From Candidatus Leptofilum proximum (GTDB lineage Bacteria; Chloroflexota; Anaerolineae; Promineifilales; Promineifilaceae): 64,000 nucleotides of DNA. The notes under the pieces are model-generated. The model ran no database searches. It was not told where the DNA came from and saw only the letters and a program-made list of their open reading frames with translations. The DNA lies in contig JADJXK010000002.1 in assembly GCA_016710325.1 (NCBI GenBank), forward strand, positions 3,968,001 through 4,032,000, read 5' to 3'. The position numbers were made by a program, and so were the translations under genes. Of the stretch, positions 33,498-41,794 are shown in pieces. The first letter of the stretch is position 1; each line of letters begins with the position of its first letter.

Positions 33498-35540
33498 CGT
33501 CCGTGCCGCCCCCGCCAGCAGCAATCGATCAATCACCACCGCCAGAATCACAATCGCCAGGCCCGCCTCGATGCCCTGGCCGAGCTGGTTACGCGCCAAG
33601 CCGTTGACCGCTTCCAGGCCCAGCCCTGCTCCGCCAACCATCCCGGCAATAACCACCATGGCCAGGACCATCATCACCGTCTGGTTGACACCGGCCATGA
33701 TGGACGGCAGCGCCAGGGGAAGCTGCACTTTGAGCAGCAGCTGGCGGCCAGTGGAGCCAAACGCCTGGGCCGCCTCCACCGCTTCCGGGCTGGCCTGGCG
33801 AATGCCCAAATTGGTCAGGCGGATGGCCGGGGGCAGGGCGTAGAGCACTGAGGCCATAATGCCCGGCACGCGCCCCACGTTAAACAGCATCACCACCGGC
33901 ACCAGGTAAACGAAGGTGGGGATGGTCTGTAAAAAGTCGAGGATGGGGCGCAAAACGGCGGCCACACCATCCCGTTTTGCCGCCCAAACGCCCAGCGGAA
34001 TGGCGATGAGCAGCGAGAAGAAGACGGCGACAATCACCTGGCTCAGCGTTACCATGGCCAGCTCCCACATGCCCAGCAGGCCAATACCAAGCAGCACCAC
34101 CGCGCCGCCCACGGCCAATCGCCAGCCAGACAACCAGTAGCCCGCCAGCCCCACCAACAAGATGATCACCGGCCAGGAAAGCTGCTCCTGCAGGAGCCGG
34201 TCCAGCGGATCAAGCAGCTGGATGATGATGAAGTTGCTCAACGGCCGTGTGCCCACCAGAAACGGCCCCAGCTCAAACTCAAACAAGTTGTCGCGCACCC
34301 AGATGACGGCCGTATCCACTGGTTCCTGAATCCCCAGCCGCCAATCTGCAGGGAACGTGGCCCAGCCGAGAGCACGCCCCAACCAGAGCAGCGTCCCGAG
34401 CAGCAGCAGGCTGGCCAGCAGGTAAGCATGCCGCATCACAAACGCCGAGCGGCTGAGGCTGGCCAATCGATCCAACATACGGCCGCTGCTGGTATACAGC
34501 CAATCCAGCCCGGCTTCCAGCCGCGTGATGAGCCGGTTGGTTTGCCAGGATTTGGGGAAGAGACGGCCGTTTTCCACCGCAGCTCCCGTGCGATTGCGCA
34601 CGGCAATGGCCTCGCTGAGCCTGTCTAGCAGCACGGCCAAAAACACAATCGCCAACCCGGCTTCCAGCGCCAGCCCCACATCCAGGCCGCGCAGGGCATC
34701 CAGCACCACCTTGCCCAGGCCGCCCGCGCCAATCAGCGCCGCAATCACCACAATGCCCAGGGCCATCATGATCGTCTGGTTGACCCCGGCCATGATGGTG
34801 GGCAGAGCCAGGGGCAGCTGCACCTTGAATAAGATCTGGCGCGGCGTGGCGCCAAAGGCGCGAGCTGCTTCCACCGTCTCCCGGTCAACTTCCCGAATAC
34901 CCAGGGTGGTAAGGCGGATGGCGGGCGGTAGGGCGTAGATGATCGTGGCGATGGCGCTGGGCACACGGGCAAAGCCAAAAAAGAGCACCATCGGAATCAG
35001 GTAGACAAAGGAAGGCATTGTTTGCATGGCGTCGAGGAACGGCCGTAACCTGCGTTCTACCTTTGCATTGCGCGCTGCCCAAATGCCCAGCGGAATGCCA
35101 ATTAGCAGGGAAATAAGCACGGAGACGGTCATCAAGGCCAGGGTTTGCATGCTTTGCGACCACAGCCCCACCAGGCCCATGAAGAGCAGGCAGAAGCTGG
35201 TGAGCAGCGCCAGCCGAAGATTGCCCGCTTTTTGTGCAGTTAGAAAAACGGCCGCCAGCAGCACCGGCCAGGGCAGCCAGAGCAAAAACGCTTCGGCGCG
35301 GCGCAGGGCAAAATCAATGGCGTCGCTGATCGGTTCAAAAAAGTAGAGGAAGATGGGGTGAGTGGTCTGGTTGCGAATGGACCACTGCTTGAAGGTATCC
35401 AGCGGCTCGCGCAGCTGCACGTCCCACGCCTCGGGGAAGAGGCTGAGGTCGGTCAGCCAATGGTGCACCAGCAGCAGCGCCACCAGCAAAACGAGGCCGA
35501 GGAGGAGGTACGGCCGTTTGTTTTTAACGGTTCGACTCAT
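33477..35540 (-). CDS. double-length glycine betaine ABC permease (two fused ProW/OpuAB domains)
   Basis: 687 aa, about twice ProW-type length. Two homologous halves each carry a BPD_transp_1 domain: half 1 near residues 130-310 (PLGIWAARNAKVERRLRPFLDAMQ, MPSFVYLIPMVLFFGFARVPS, GVNQTIMMALGIVVIAALIGAG) and half 2 near 490-680 (PLGVWAAKRDGVAAVLRPILDFLQ, IPTFVYLVPVVMLFN, GVNQTVMMVLAMVVIAGMVGGAG). Both keep EAA loops and an N-terminal extension with a W-rich periplasmic part. One polypeptide could replace a permease dimer. The ATPase gene follows on the same strand. The C-terminal residues are encoded by an intergenic-type repeat. Confidence 0.9.
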   Translation of the reverse strand: MSRTVKNKRPYLLLGLVLLVALLLVHHWLTDLSLFPEAWDVQLREPLDTFKQWSIRNQTTHPIFLYFFEPISDAIDFALRRAEAFLLWLPWPVLLAAVFLTAQKAGNLRLALLTSFCLLFMGLVGLWSQSMQTLALMTVSVLISLLIGIPLGIWAARNAKVERRLRPFLDAMQTMPSFVYLIPMVLFFGFARVPSAIATIIYALPPAIRLTTLGIREVDRETVEAARAFGATPRQILFKVQLPLALPTIMAGVNQTIMMALGIVVIAALIGAGGLGKVVLDALRGLDVGLALEAGLAIVFLAVLLDRLSEAIAVRNRTGAAVENGRLFPKSWQTNRLITRLEAGLDWLYTSSGRMLDRLASLSRSAFVMRHAYLLASLLLLGTLLWLGRALGWATFPADWRLGIQEPVDTAVIWVRDNLFEFELGPFLVGTRPLSNFIIIQLLDPLDRLLQEQLSWPVIILLVGLAGYWLSGWRLAVGGAVVLLGIGLLGMWELAMVTLSQVIVAVFFSLLIAIPLGVWAAKRDGVAAVLRPILDFLQTIPTFVYLVPVVMLFNVGRVPGIMASVLYALPPAIRLTNLGIRQASPEAVEAAQAFGSTGRQLLLKVQLPLALPSIMAGVNQTVMMVLAMVVIAGMVGGAGLGLEAVNGLARNQLGQGIEAGLAIVILAVVIDRLLLAGAARTSVNGNR

Positions 35541-35542
35541 GA

Positions 35543-35617
35543 ATAATTACCCAAATTCTTGGGTAATTAGGTAATCAGGTAACTTTTTTGATCAATTACT
35601 TAATTACTCAATTACCC
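35543..35617. repeat. GTAATTAC-family tract (AATTACCCAA / GGGTAATTAGG)
   Basis: Iterated AATTACCCAAATTCTTGGGTAATTAGGTAATC-like words, then CAATTACTTAATTACTCAATTACC. Between the ATPase and permease genes. The ATPase stop (...EGN) lies in it. Relatives are at 58506 and 59652. Confidence 0.75.
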
Positions 35618-36642
35618 TCTGTCAATGCCTGCAAGACGGCCGTTCTATCCACCATGCCAATCACACAGCCTTCATCATCTAAAACGGCGAGGGCATCGGG
35701 GGAAACGGCCGTTAGCCCGATGAGCTTCTCCAGCGTCGTGTCCGCGTGAACCGACACGTGGCCACCGTCGGAATCGGCGGCGGCAACCGTCATGATCGTT
35801 TTGGCGGTGAGGATTTTCACGCGCGGTACATCGCGGGTGAATTCGCGCACGTAGTCGTTTACCGGGTGGGCCACAATCTCTTCCGGCCTGCCCAGCTGCA
35901 CAATCTCGCCGTCCTTCATGATGGCGATGTGGTGGCCCAGCTTGATCGCCTCCAAAAAGTCGTGGGTGATAAACACCAGCGTCTTGTTGAGCGTTTTTTG
36001 CAGCCGCAGCAGCTCATCCTGCATCTCCCGGCGGATGAGCGGGTCCAGGGCGCTGAACGGCTCGTCGCACAGCAAAATTTCTGGATCGACGGCCAGGGCA
36101 CGGGCCAGGCCTACCCGCTGCTGCATGCCACCGCTGAGCTCGTGCGGGTAATGTTTCTCCCAGCCCTTCAGCCCCACCATCTCCAACACCTGCCGCGCGT
36201 GATCGTGGCGCGGCTCCTTTTTGATGCCCTGCACTTCCAGGCCGTAGCTGACATTGTCTAAAATGGTGCGATGGGGGAAGAGGCCAAAGCGCTGGAACAC
36301 CATGCTCATCTTGTGGCGGCGCAGTTCACGCAGCTGGGCGGCGTCAAAATTCACCACGTTCTGCCCGTCCACGATGATTTCGCCTTCGGTTGGCTCGACG
36401 AGCCGCGACAGGCAGCGAATGAGCGTTGATTTGCCGCTGCCGGAAAGGCCCATCACCACAAAAATCTCCCCTGGCCGCACGTCAAACGACACATCGCGCA
36501 CGGCAATAACGTGCCCCGTCTGCGCCAAAATCTCCCCGCGTGACAATCCCTGGTTGAGCAACGGCCGTACCACGCCCGGATTTGGCCCAAAAATCTTCCA
36601 TACCTTGCGGCAGGAGATAGTGAATTGTGTTTCACTTTTCAC
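35608..36642 (-). CDS. glycine betaine ABC transporter ATP-binding protein with CBS domain (ProV/OpuAA)
   Basis: 344 aa. Walker A GLSGSGKST near residue 65, Q-loop, signature LSGGMQQRVGLARAL near 165 and Walker B ILLCDEPFSALDPLIR. The C-terminal ~60 residues (VSVHADTTLEKLIGLTAVSPDALAVLDDEGCVIGMVDRTAVLQAL) resemble one CBS module, which senses ionic strength in OpuA-type systems. The N-terminal VWKIFGPNPG with a ~20-residue insertion before the first strand is typical of ProV. The start is a GTG within a GTGAAAAGTGAAA repeat and so is uncertain. It energises the double permease. Confidence 0.92.
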   Translation of the reverse strand: MKSETQFTISCRKVWKIFGPNPGVVRPLLNQGLSRGEILAQTGHVIAVRDVSFDVRPGEIFVVMGLSGSGKSTLIRCLSRLVEPTEGEIIVDGQNVVNFDAAQLRELRRHKMSMVFQRFGLFPHRTILDNVSYGLEVQGIKKEPRHDHARQVLEMVGLKGWEKHYPHELSGGMQQRVGLARALAVDPEILLCDEPFSALDPLIRREMQDELLRLQKTLNKTLVFITHDFLEAIKLGHHIAIMKDGEIVQLGRPEEIVAHPVNDYVREFTRDVPRVKILTAKTIMTVAAADSDGGHVSVHADTTLEKLIGLTAVSPDALAVLDDEGCVIGMVDRTAVLQALTEGN

Positions 36643-36655
36643 TTTTCACCTTTTA
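36625..36655. repeat. TTCACTTTTCACTTTTCACC tract at the ProV start
   Basis: Tandem TTTCACTT words whose complement contains the GTG start of the ATPase gene. Similar AAGTAAAAGGTAAAAAGTG words lie at 36808-36840 upstream of plsC. The rest of the 36643-36894 gap shows nothing else clear. Confidence 0.55.
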
Positions 36656-36894
36656 CCCAAAGAATCCACAATTTAAACAGGCTCTTCCTCATCGGCTGCC
36701 TCAGCAAAGTTTCTTTAGTGTACCTGCCTTGCCTTAATTTGCCATCGTTCAGGTTGTGCCAAAACGGGGAGGCTATATAATTTTCGTATCGATTGAGATG
36801 GCGAGGTAATGCAAGTTAAAAGTAAAAGGTAAAAAGTGATAAACTGCTGCTGGCAAAATTGCCCCCTCGCCCATTTGCATACAGGCTGACAATC

Positions 36895-37593
36895 ATGTTT
36901 CTCAAAACCCTGCGAATTACATGCCGTTTCATTTTGCGACTCATTGCCCGGTTAGATCTTTATGGCATGGAGCGTATTCCGGCCAGCGGTGGCTGCCTGG
37001 CCGTGAGCAACCATCTGGGGCGGTTGGATGCCATCCTGGCCATCGTGCTGTCCGACCGGGACGACGTCATTTTGATGATTGCCGAAAAGTACCGGGTGTA
37101 CCGGTTCTGGCGTTGGATGGTGGCTAAACTCGATGCCCTCTGGCTGGACCGGCACAACCCCGATTTCCGGGCCTTGCGTGAAGTGCAAAGGCGGCTGAAG
37201 GCGGGCGGCATTGTGGCCCTCGCCCCGGAAGGCACCCGCAGCCCCACCGCCCAGATGCAGCCGGGCAAGCTGGGGGCGACGTATCTGGCGGCCAAAACCG
37301 GCGTGCCCATCCTCCCTATGGCCATCACCGGCACGGAAGACAGGGAGGTCTACCGGCGGTTGAAGCGGTTCAGGCGGCTGCACATCACCATTCGCGTGGG
37401 GGAACCGTTTTTCTTGCCGCTTATGCCGCGGCAGGAGCGGGATGAATTTTTGCAGCAAAACACCGATGAGATGATGTGCCGCGTTGCTGCTCTGCTGCCG
37501 CCGAAATACCGCGGTGTTTATGCGGATCATCCGTGCCTGCAAGCGTTACTAAACGGGAAGCCAACTGTAGTTGAAAAGGAGATTGGAGATTAG
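36895..37593 (+). CDS. 1-acyl-sn-glycerol-3-phosphate acyltransferase (PlsC family)
   Basis: 232 aa. The acyltransferase HX4D motif is in SNHLGRLDAI near residue 38; APEGTRSPT near 114 is the glycerol-3-phosphate-binding block, and GVPILPMAITG near 138 is block IV. One short N-terminal hydrophobic helix suggests membrane association. It would acylate lysophosphatidate in phospholipid synthesis. The ATG at 36895 gives a family-like length; its stop lies at a GATTAGAGATT repeat tract. Confidence 0.85.
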   Translation: MFLKTLRITCRFILRLIARLDLYGMERIPASGGCLAVSNHLGRLDAILAIVLSDRDDVILMIAEKYRVYRFWRWMVAKLDALWLDRHNPDFRALREVQRRLKAGGIVALAPEGTRSPTAQMQPGKLGATYLAAKTGVPILPMAITGTEDREVYRRLKRFRRLHITIRVGEPFFLPLMPRQERDEFLQQNTDEMMCRVAALLPPKYRGVYADHPCLQALLNGKPTVVEKEIGD

Positions 37594-37647
37594 AGATTAG
37601 AGATTGCGAGAGACAGATAATCTCCAATCTCTAATCCCCAATCTCCT
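37579..37647. repeat. GAGATTAGAGATT inverted tract
   Basis: GAGATTGGAGATTAGAGATTAGAGATT-like arm and inverted AATCTCCAATCTCTAATCCCCAATCTCC-like arm between plsC and the glycosyltransferase gene. It abuts the glycosyltransferase start. A relative is at 59652. Confidence 0.8.
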
Positions 37648-37652
37648 GCCAA

Positions 37653-38801
37653 ATGCGCATTGCAATGGTTGGGCCGTTTGGCCTGCACCCCAACAAAACG
37701 ATGGCCAGCCGGGCGCTGGGGTTGGCACGGCCGTTTACTCAGCAAGGTCACGCCGTCAAGCTCTTCATGCCCCCCTGGCAAACTCCCGAAGAAGCAAACA
37801 AAAGCTGGCAGGTTGATGGCGTTGAACTGCGTTATGTGCCGCTGCGCGGCGGCGTGTTGGGCATCACCCGGCGGCTGGTACGCGAGGTGATTGCCTGGCA
37901 GCCAGACGTGGTGCACTGCTTCAAGCCCAAGGCGTACAGCGGACTGGTGGCCTGGTGGCTGTGGCAGTTCCACCGCAGCCGCCTGCGCCTCATCATGGAC
38001 ACGGATGATTGGGAAGGCTGGGGCGGTTGGAATGAGCTGGCGCCGTACACACCGTGGCAAAAGCGCTTTTTTGCCTGGCAGGAGCAGTGGGGCATGCGCC
38101 ACTGCCATACCCTCACCGTCGCCAGCCGCGCCCTGCAAACCCTGGCCTGGAGTATGGGCCTGCCGCCGGAGCGGGTGGTTTATATCCCTAACGGTCCCGG
38201 CATTTCACCCCTTCACCCCTTCACCCCTTCACCGTCATCACAAACACAACCCACATTGCTAATTTACAGCCGGTTGTTTGAGTTTGATACGGGGCGGTTG
38301 GTAGCGATTTTGCGCGGGGTGAAGACGGCCGTTCCTCACCTGCGTATTCTCATGGTCGGGGCTGGTCTGTATGAGGTGGATGCGGCCAGCTTCCGCCAGC
38401 AGGCCGAGGCGGCGGGCATTTGGGAGGCCATCGACGATGCGGGCTGGGTGGAGCCGGAGCAGCTGCCTGCGCTGCTGGCCCAGGCGCACGTAGGTGTTTA
38501 TCTGATGGAAGACACGCTGCTCAACCGCACCAAGTGCCCCGTCAAGCTGGCAGACATGCTGGCCGTGGGTGTGCCCGTCGTGGCCGAGGCGGTGGGGCAG
38601 GTGGGGGAGTATGTGGTAAACGGCCGTAGCGGCATCACATTGCCCACCGGCGACATTACCGGCATCACCAACAAACTCATTGATATTTTGCAGGACTCCG
38701 CTAAACAAGCCGCACTTGCCACCGGCGCCAAAGATCACATCGCCGAAAACTTCAGTTGGGAGCACTTAGCTGCACGCCTGCTTCCCGTCTACAAATATTA
38801 A
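37653..38801 (+). CDS. GT4-family glycosyltransferase
   Basis: 382 aa GT-B glycosyltransferase. The N-terminal domain begins MRIAMVGPFGLHPNKTM with a VVHCFKPKAYSG acceptor region near 90. The C-terminal donor domain has LPALLAQAHVGVYLMEDTLLNRTKCPVKLADMLAVGVPVVAEAVGQVGEYV, containing the GT4 EX7E-like pattern. The linker between domains (residues ~185-200, PLHPFTPSPSSQTQ) is encoded by a CCCCTTCA tandem tract of the kind otherwise found between genes here. Probably acts on a lipid or envelope glycan; the substrate is unknown. Confidence 0.85.
   Translation: MRIAMVGPFGLHPNKTMASRALGLARPFTQQGHAVKLFMPPWQTPEEANKSWQVDGVELRYVPLRGGVLGITRRLVREVIAWQPDVVHCFKPKAYSGLVAWWLWQFHRSRLRLIMDTDDWEGWGGWNELAPYTPWQKRFFAWQEQWGMRHCHTLTVASRALQTLAWSMGLPPERVVYIPNGPGISPLHPFTPSPSSQTQPTLLIYSRLFEFDTGRLVAILRGVKTAVPHLRILMVGAGLYEVDAASFRQQAEAAGIWEAIDDAGWVEPEQLPALLAQAHVGVYLMEDTLLNRTKCPVKLADMLAVGVPVVAEAVGQVGEYVVNGRSGITLPTGDITGITNKLIDILQDSAKQAALATGAKDHIAENFSWEHLAARLLPVYKY
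38204..38234. repeat. CCCCTTCA tandem tract inside the glycosyltransferase gene
   Basis: Four CCCCTTCA units in frame, matching the tract at 18510-18527. It lies at the inter-domain linker of the encoded enzyme. Confidence 0.8.
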
Positions 38802-39006
38802 TGCCCGACAAGTATTCAGTTAACGTTCCTTAAAGATCGACCCACGTCAGAAATTCATCGTTTACACTGAGCTGGATGGTTTTGTTTTTCAGGGCATACC
38901 CTGCAACCATTCACCTCATTTAACTCCACGCCCTGTCCCACCAAATTAGGCCACAAAACACCATCCACTGTTGTGGTCACGAACCATACCTGAAGGAGTA
39001 AACCGA

Positions 39007-39918
39007 ATGAAGAAGTTAAGACGAATTGTTATAGGCCTGATCCTTTTGGTGCTAACGGCCGTATTCACCAGCCCCGCTCTTGCCCAACGCTATCCAGAAG
39101 TGATTCCCCTGCCCAACGGCTTCCAGCCGGAAGGCATTGTTGTGGGCAAGGGCAATACGGCCTACGTCGGCTCGCTGGCGGATGGCGACATTTACCGGGT
39201 GAACCTGGTAACCGGCGCGGGCGAGGTGTTTATTGAGGGTCCCGGCACGTCTGCCGTGGGGCTGTCGTTTGATGACCGGACTGGCTACCTGTTTGTGTCT
39301 GGGGGGGCGAACGGTGACGGCCGTATCTACGACACCCGCACCGGCAATCTGATCGCCGAATATGATTTCGGCGGCGGCTTCGTCAACGATGTCATCGTCA
39401 CGCCGCGAGCCGCCTACTTCACCGATTCATTTATGCCGGTGCTGTACGTCGTGTCGTTGGATCCTTCTGGCCAGCCCGGTGCCTTCTCCACGCTGCCGCT
39501 CAGCGGCGATTTTGTCTTTGTGCCCGGCGGATTTAACAGCAACGGCATCGTGGCTACCCCCAACGGCCGTGGGCTCATCATTGTGCATTCCAGCCGGGGC
39601 GAGCTGTACTTTGTCGATCCGCAAACGGGTGAGGCTTCCCTGATTGATTTGGGCGGGGAAAACGTCAACAGCGGCGATGGCTTATTGCTCCTGGGCCATA
39701 GGCTGTACGTAGTGCAAAACTTCCTTAACCAGATTGCTGAATTCCAGCTGAACCGCGACTACTCGGCGGCACGGCTGCGAAACATCCTCACCGACGATGA
39801 TTTTGACGTGCCCACAACGGTGGATAATTTGGGTAGACGACTCTATGCCGTCAACGCCCGCTTCGGCACGCCCCCCGGCCCCGATGTGGAATATGACATC
39901 GTTCTGGTAACGCCATAA
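39007..39918 (+). CDS. secreted beta-propeller protein (SMP-30/NHL-like)
   Basis: 303 aa. A Sec signal peptide (residues 1-27, LILLVLTAVFTSPALA, likely cleaved after ALA) is followed by repeated propeller blades such as FQPEGIVVGKGNTAYVGSLADGDIYRVNL, VGLSFDDRTGYLFVSGGANG and GIVATPNGRGLIIVHSSRGELYFVD. Likely an extracytoplasmic six-bladed propeller; a superoxide-dismutase-like or lactonase role cannot be distinguished. GAAGGAGTAAACCG precedes the ATG. The 205-base gap upstream shows no clear feature. Confidence 0.75.
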   Translation: MKKLRRIVIGLILLVLTAVFTSPALAQRYPEVIPLPNGFQPEGIVVGKGNTAYVGSLADGDIYRVNLVTGAGEVFIEGPGTSAVGLSFDDRTGYLFVSGGANGDGRIYDTRTGNLIAEYDFGGGFVNDVIVTPRAAYFTDSFMPVLYVVSLDPSGQPGAFSTLPLSGDFVFVPGGFNSNGIVATPNGRGLIIVHSSRGELYFVDPQTGEASLIDLGGENVNSGDGLLLLGHRLYVVQNFLNQIAEFQLNRDYSAARLRNILTDDDFDVPTTVDNLGRRLYAVNARFGTPPGPDVEYDIVLVTP

Positions 39919-39948
39919 ATCAATCAGGTAGCAGTCACTTTTAAGTAG

Positions 39949-40493
39949 TCAGCAAAAAGTTTTCGTAAATAAAAACCTTTCAGCATGAGACAAATCGTTC
40001 TGAATGGTAAGCACCTTATCAACTGAATGAATCATTTCGGCAATCGTTTCGAACAAGTGGTTGGCACAGGCTTTGTCTTTCAGGTGCCGCCAAAACCGCT
40101 CAATCGGATTGAGGTCTGAACAGTAAGGCGGCAACCAGAAAACCGTTGCCTGATTTTCATAAAAGGCCAGCAGGGCCTCAGAGACATAGCTGTGATGGTA
40201 GGAAGCATTGTCCAAAACAATCACAACGGGGCGATCTGATGGAGCCGAAGCCATCAATAGTTGAATGAAGAGACAGAAGGATTGTGTGTTTTTCTTCTCG
40301 GCGGGCATGGTAATGACTGCATCAGTGCGCCAATTGTAAGCACCAAATAGGTGATGCCACTTGGCCGGGCCAGGGGCAGGTACCCGTTTCTGTCGCCCCC
40401 GCTTCATCCAACATTTGACCAGCTTACACAGCAGTCTCAGGGTCGTTTCGTCCACAAAGAATAGTTCGATTTCGGCTCGTTCAGCTTTTTTTT
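39949..40493 (-). CDS. IS630 transposase, ORF B (catalytic DDE part)
   Basis: Catalytic half: VDETTLRLL (first D), VVIVLDNASYHHS near the middle (second D) and LPPYCSDLNPIERFWRHLKDKA (E), the DDE triad of IS630/Tc1-mariner enzymes. The open frame extends to the A8 run on the coding strand at 40486-40493, beyond its first ATG at 40455. It is probably made as a fusion with ORF A by slippage at that run. Confidence 0.85.
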
Positions 40494-41023
40494 AGCATTT
40501 CCAGCGTGGCTTCAGCTCTGGCTTTGACCACTTTGTCCTGGAGTGGGTCCAATGTATGCTTCGGTCGTCGATAAACATACTCTTCTTCGGCCAAGATATT
40601 GAGGAAGGTGCGCTCGGTAACCCGCACGCCAGTTTCCTTTTCTAAATGGGCTATTAGCCGTTTGCTATCCCAAACTGTGAAGGCATACCCTAAATCGTGC
40701 GGGTCTTGTTCGATGACTTGGGCCAGTCGTTGCCGGTACTGCGCGTCAGCCGCTTGGGGACGACCAGAGCGGGGCCTGTCGGCTAACCCTTCTAGCCCTT
40801 CCGCTCGCCACCGCTGATGCCAATAGTAGACTTTACTCGGCTGTATCGACAGGAGTTCAGCGATTTCCTGCGGCTTTTGCCCTAAATGCAGCATCCGAAT
40901 AATGGTTGCCCGTTGGCGAACGCGGAGGTCATCATGGTTTTTGATGGCTTGTTCGATTATCGCGAGTGATTCAGTTGTTAAAGTGTAGTCAATTTTTTTA
41001 GGCATCTCTCTATGATGCCACAA
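40481..41023 (-). CDS. IS630 transposase, ORF A (DNA-binding part)
   Basis: 180 aa with two helix-turn-helix motifs (RATIIRMLHLGQKPQEIAELL; VYYWHQRWRAEGLEGL) and the RSGRP linker, followed by the LGYAFTVWDSKRL region. It ends LEMLKKS at a run of eight A on the coding strand, 8 bases inside the alternative frame that continues into ORF B. This is the normal split site in frameshifted IS630 elements. Confidence 0.85.
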   Translation of the reverse strand: MWHHREMPKKIDYTLTTESLAIIEQAIKNHDDLRVRQRATIIRMLHLGQKPQEIAELLSIQPSKVYYWHQRWRAEGLEGLADRPRSGRPQAADAQYRQRLAQVIEQDPHDLGYAFTVWDSKRLIAHLEKETGVRVTERTFLNILAEEEYVYRRPKHTLDPLQDKVVKARAEATLEMLKKS

Positions 41024-41134
41024 TTATTAAATTCCGAAAACTTGTTTCGGTTTACTTATTAGGGCTTAAGAAAATAATCGGGTTACCCGGATAAATTCTT
41101 AATCTACAATAAAAGTGACTCTCACCTTTTTTTG

Positions 41135-41710
41135 TTAGTCCCAAACTCCCTCTTCCAACAGTTTGGTGATGCGCTCGTAGTAGGTTTTGTCCCGATTGGG
41201 CAGCTCGGGGGCGATTTTGGCGCCTTCGGCCCAGAAGTGGGCTTTGCCCCGCCCCATTTTCTGGCCTGCGCCGGTGTGCATGTCCAGGGCATAGTCGGGG
41301 ATGGTGGGGCGCAGCGTGCCCGCGGCCACGCCGTGGCTCATCCAGTTGATCATCTCGTCGCTGGCGCGATCTTTTTGCGCCAGGCAGAGATAGCGTACGG
41401 CGTGTATGGCAAACAACTTGCGCTCGCCGACGCTGCGGTCGAAGCGGTCGAGCATCTGCACCAGGGCGTTGAGCAGCACCGGCGCTTGCGGATCGCCAAA
41501 GCCAATATCTTCTACGGAGATGACCATCAGCCGCTGCCACAGGTAATCTTCCAGGGCCGGGCTGGTGAGGACCATCTCGTAGGCCAGCAGGGCGGCATTT
41601 TCCGTGTTGCCGCGCCGGATCTCTTTTTGCAGGGCAGAGATGACATGGTCGGCCGGGAAGCCATGAATGGTAGTGACATTTTGCCAGGGATCGCGGGGTA
41701 AATCACTCAT
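41135..41710 (-). CDS. stand-alone RarA/MgsA C-terminal domain protein
   Basis: 191 aa. FPADHVISALQKEIRRGNTENAALLAYEMVL near residue 18, LWQRLMVISVEDIGFGDPQAP near 58, and GQKMGRGKAHFWAEGAKI near 150 match the C-terminal tetramerisation/MgsA_C part of RarA replication-recombination ATPases. The N-terminal AAA+ module is absent. The ATG at 41710 follows a CACAGATT repeat. It may be a split subunit or an independent DNA-metabolism protein; the IS630 next to its 3' end raises the question of rearrangement, but its own frame is intact. Confidence 0.7.
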   Translation of the reverse strand: MSDLPRDPWQNVTTIHGFPADHVISALQKEIRRGNTENAALLAYEMVLTSPALEDYLWQRLMVISVEDIGFGDPQAPVLLNALVQMLDRFDRSVGERKLFAIHAVRYLCLAQKDRASDEMINWMSHGVAAGTLRPTIPDYALDMHTGAGQKMGRGKAHFWAEGAKIAPELPNRDKTYYERITKLLEEGVWD

Positions 41711-41731
41711 TTTTCCTCTCCTGAAAATTGA

Positions 41732-41794
41732 TCCACAGATTGCACAGATGACACAGATTAAAATTCCATCTGTGCAATCTGTGTCATCTGTGGA
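41732..41794. repeat. CACAGATT-family inverted tract
   Basis: ATCCACAGATTGCACAGATGACACAGATT-like arm and AATCTGTGCAATCTGTGTCATCTGTGGAT-like arm; the M20 gene stop and its last residues (YIHR) are encoded within. Confidence 0.85.

Larger units (their letters stand above)
39933..41120 (-). mobile_element. IS630-family insertion sequence
   Basis: Transposase in two frames with terminal inverted repeats sharing the core AGTCACTTTTA (39933-39943) and its complement (41110-41120). Length about 1.19 kb matches IS630. No ACGGCCGT octamer lies inside it. It is inserted between the propeller gene and the RarA-C-like gene, only 15 bases past the latter's stop. Confidence 0.82.
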
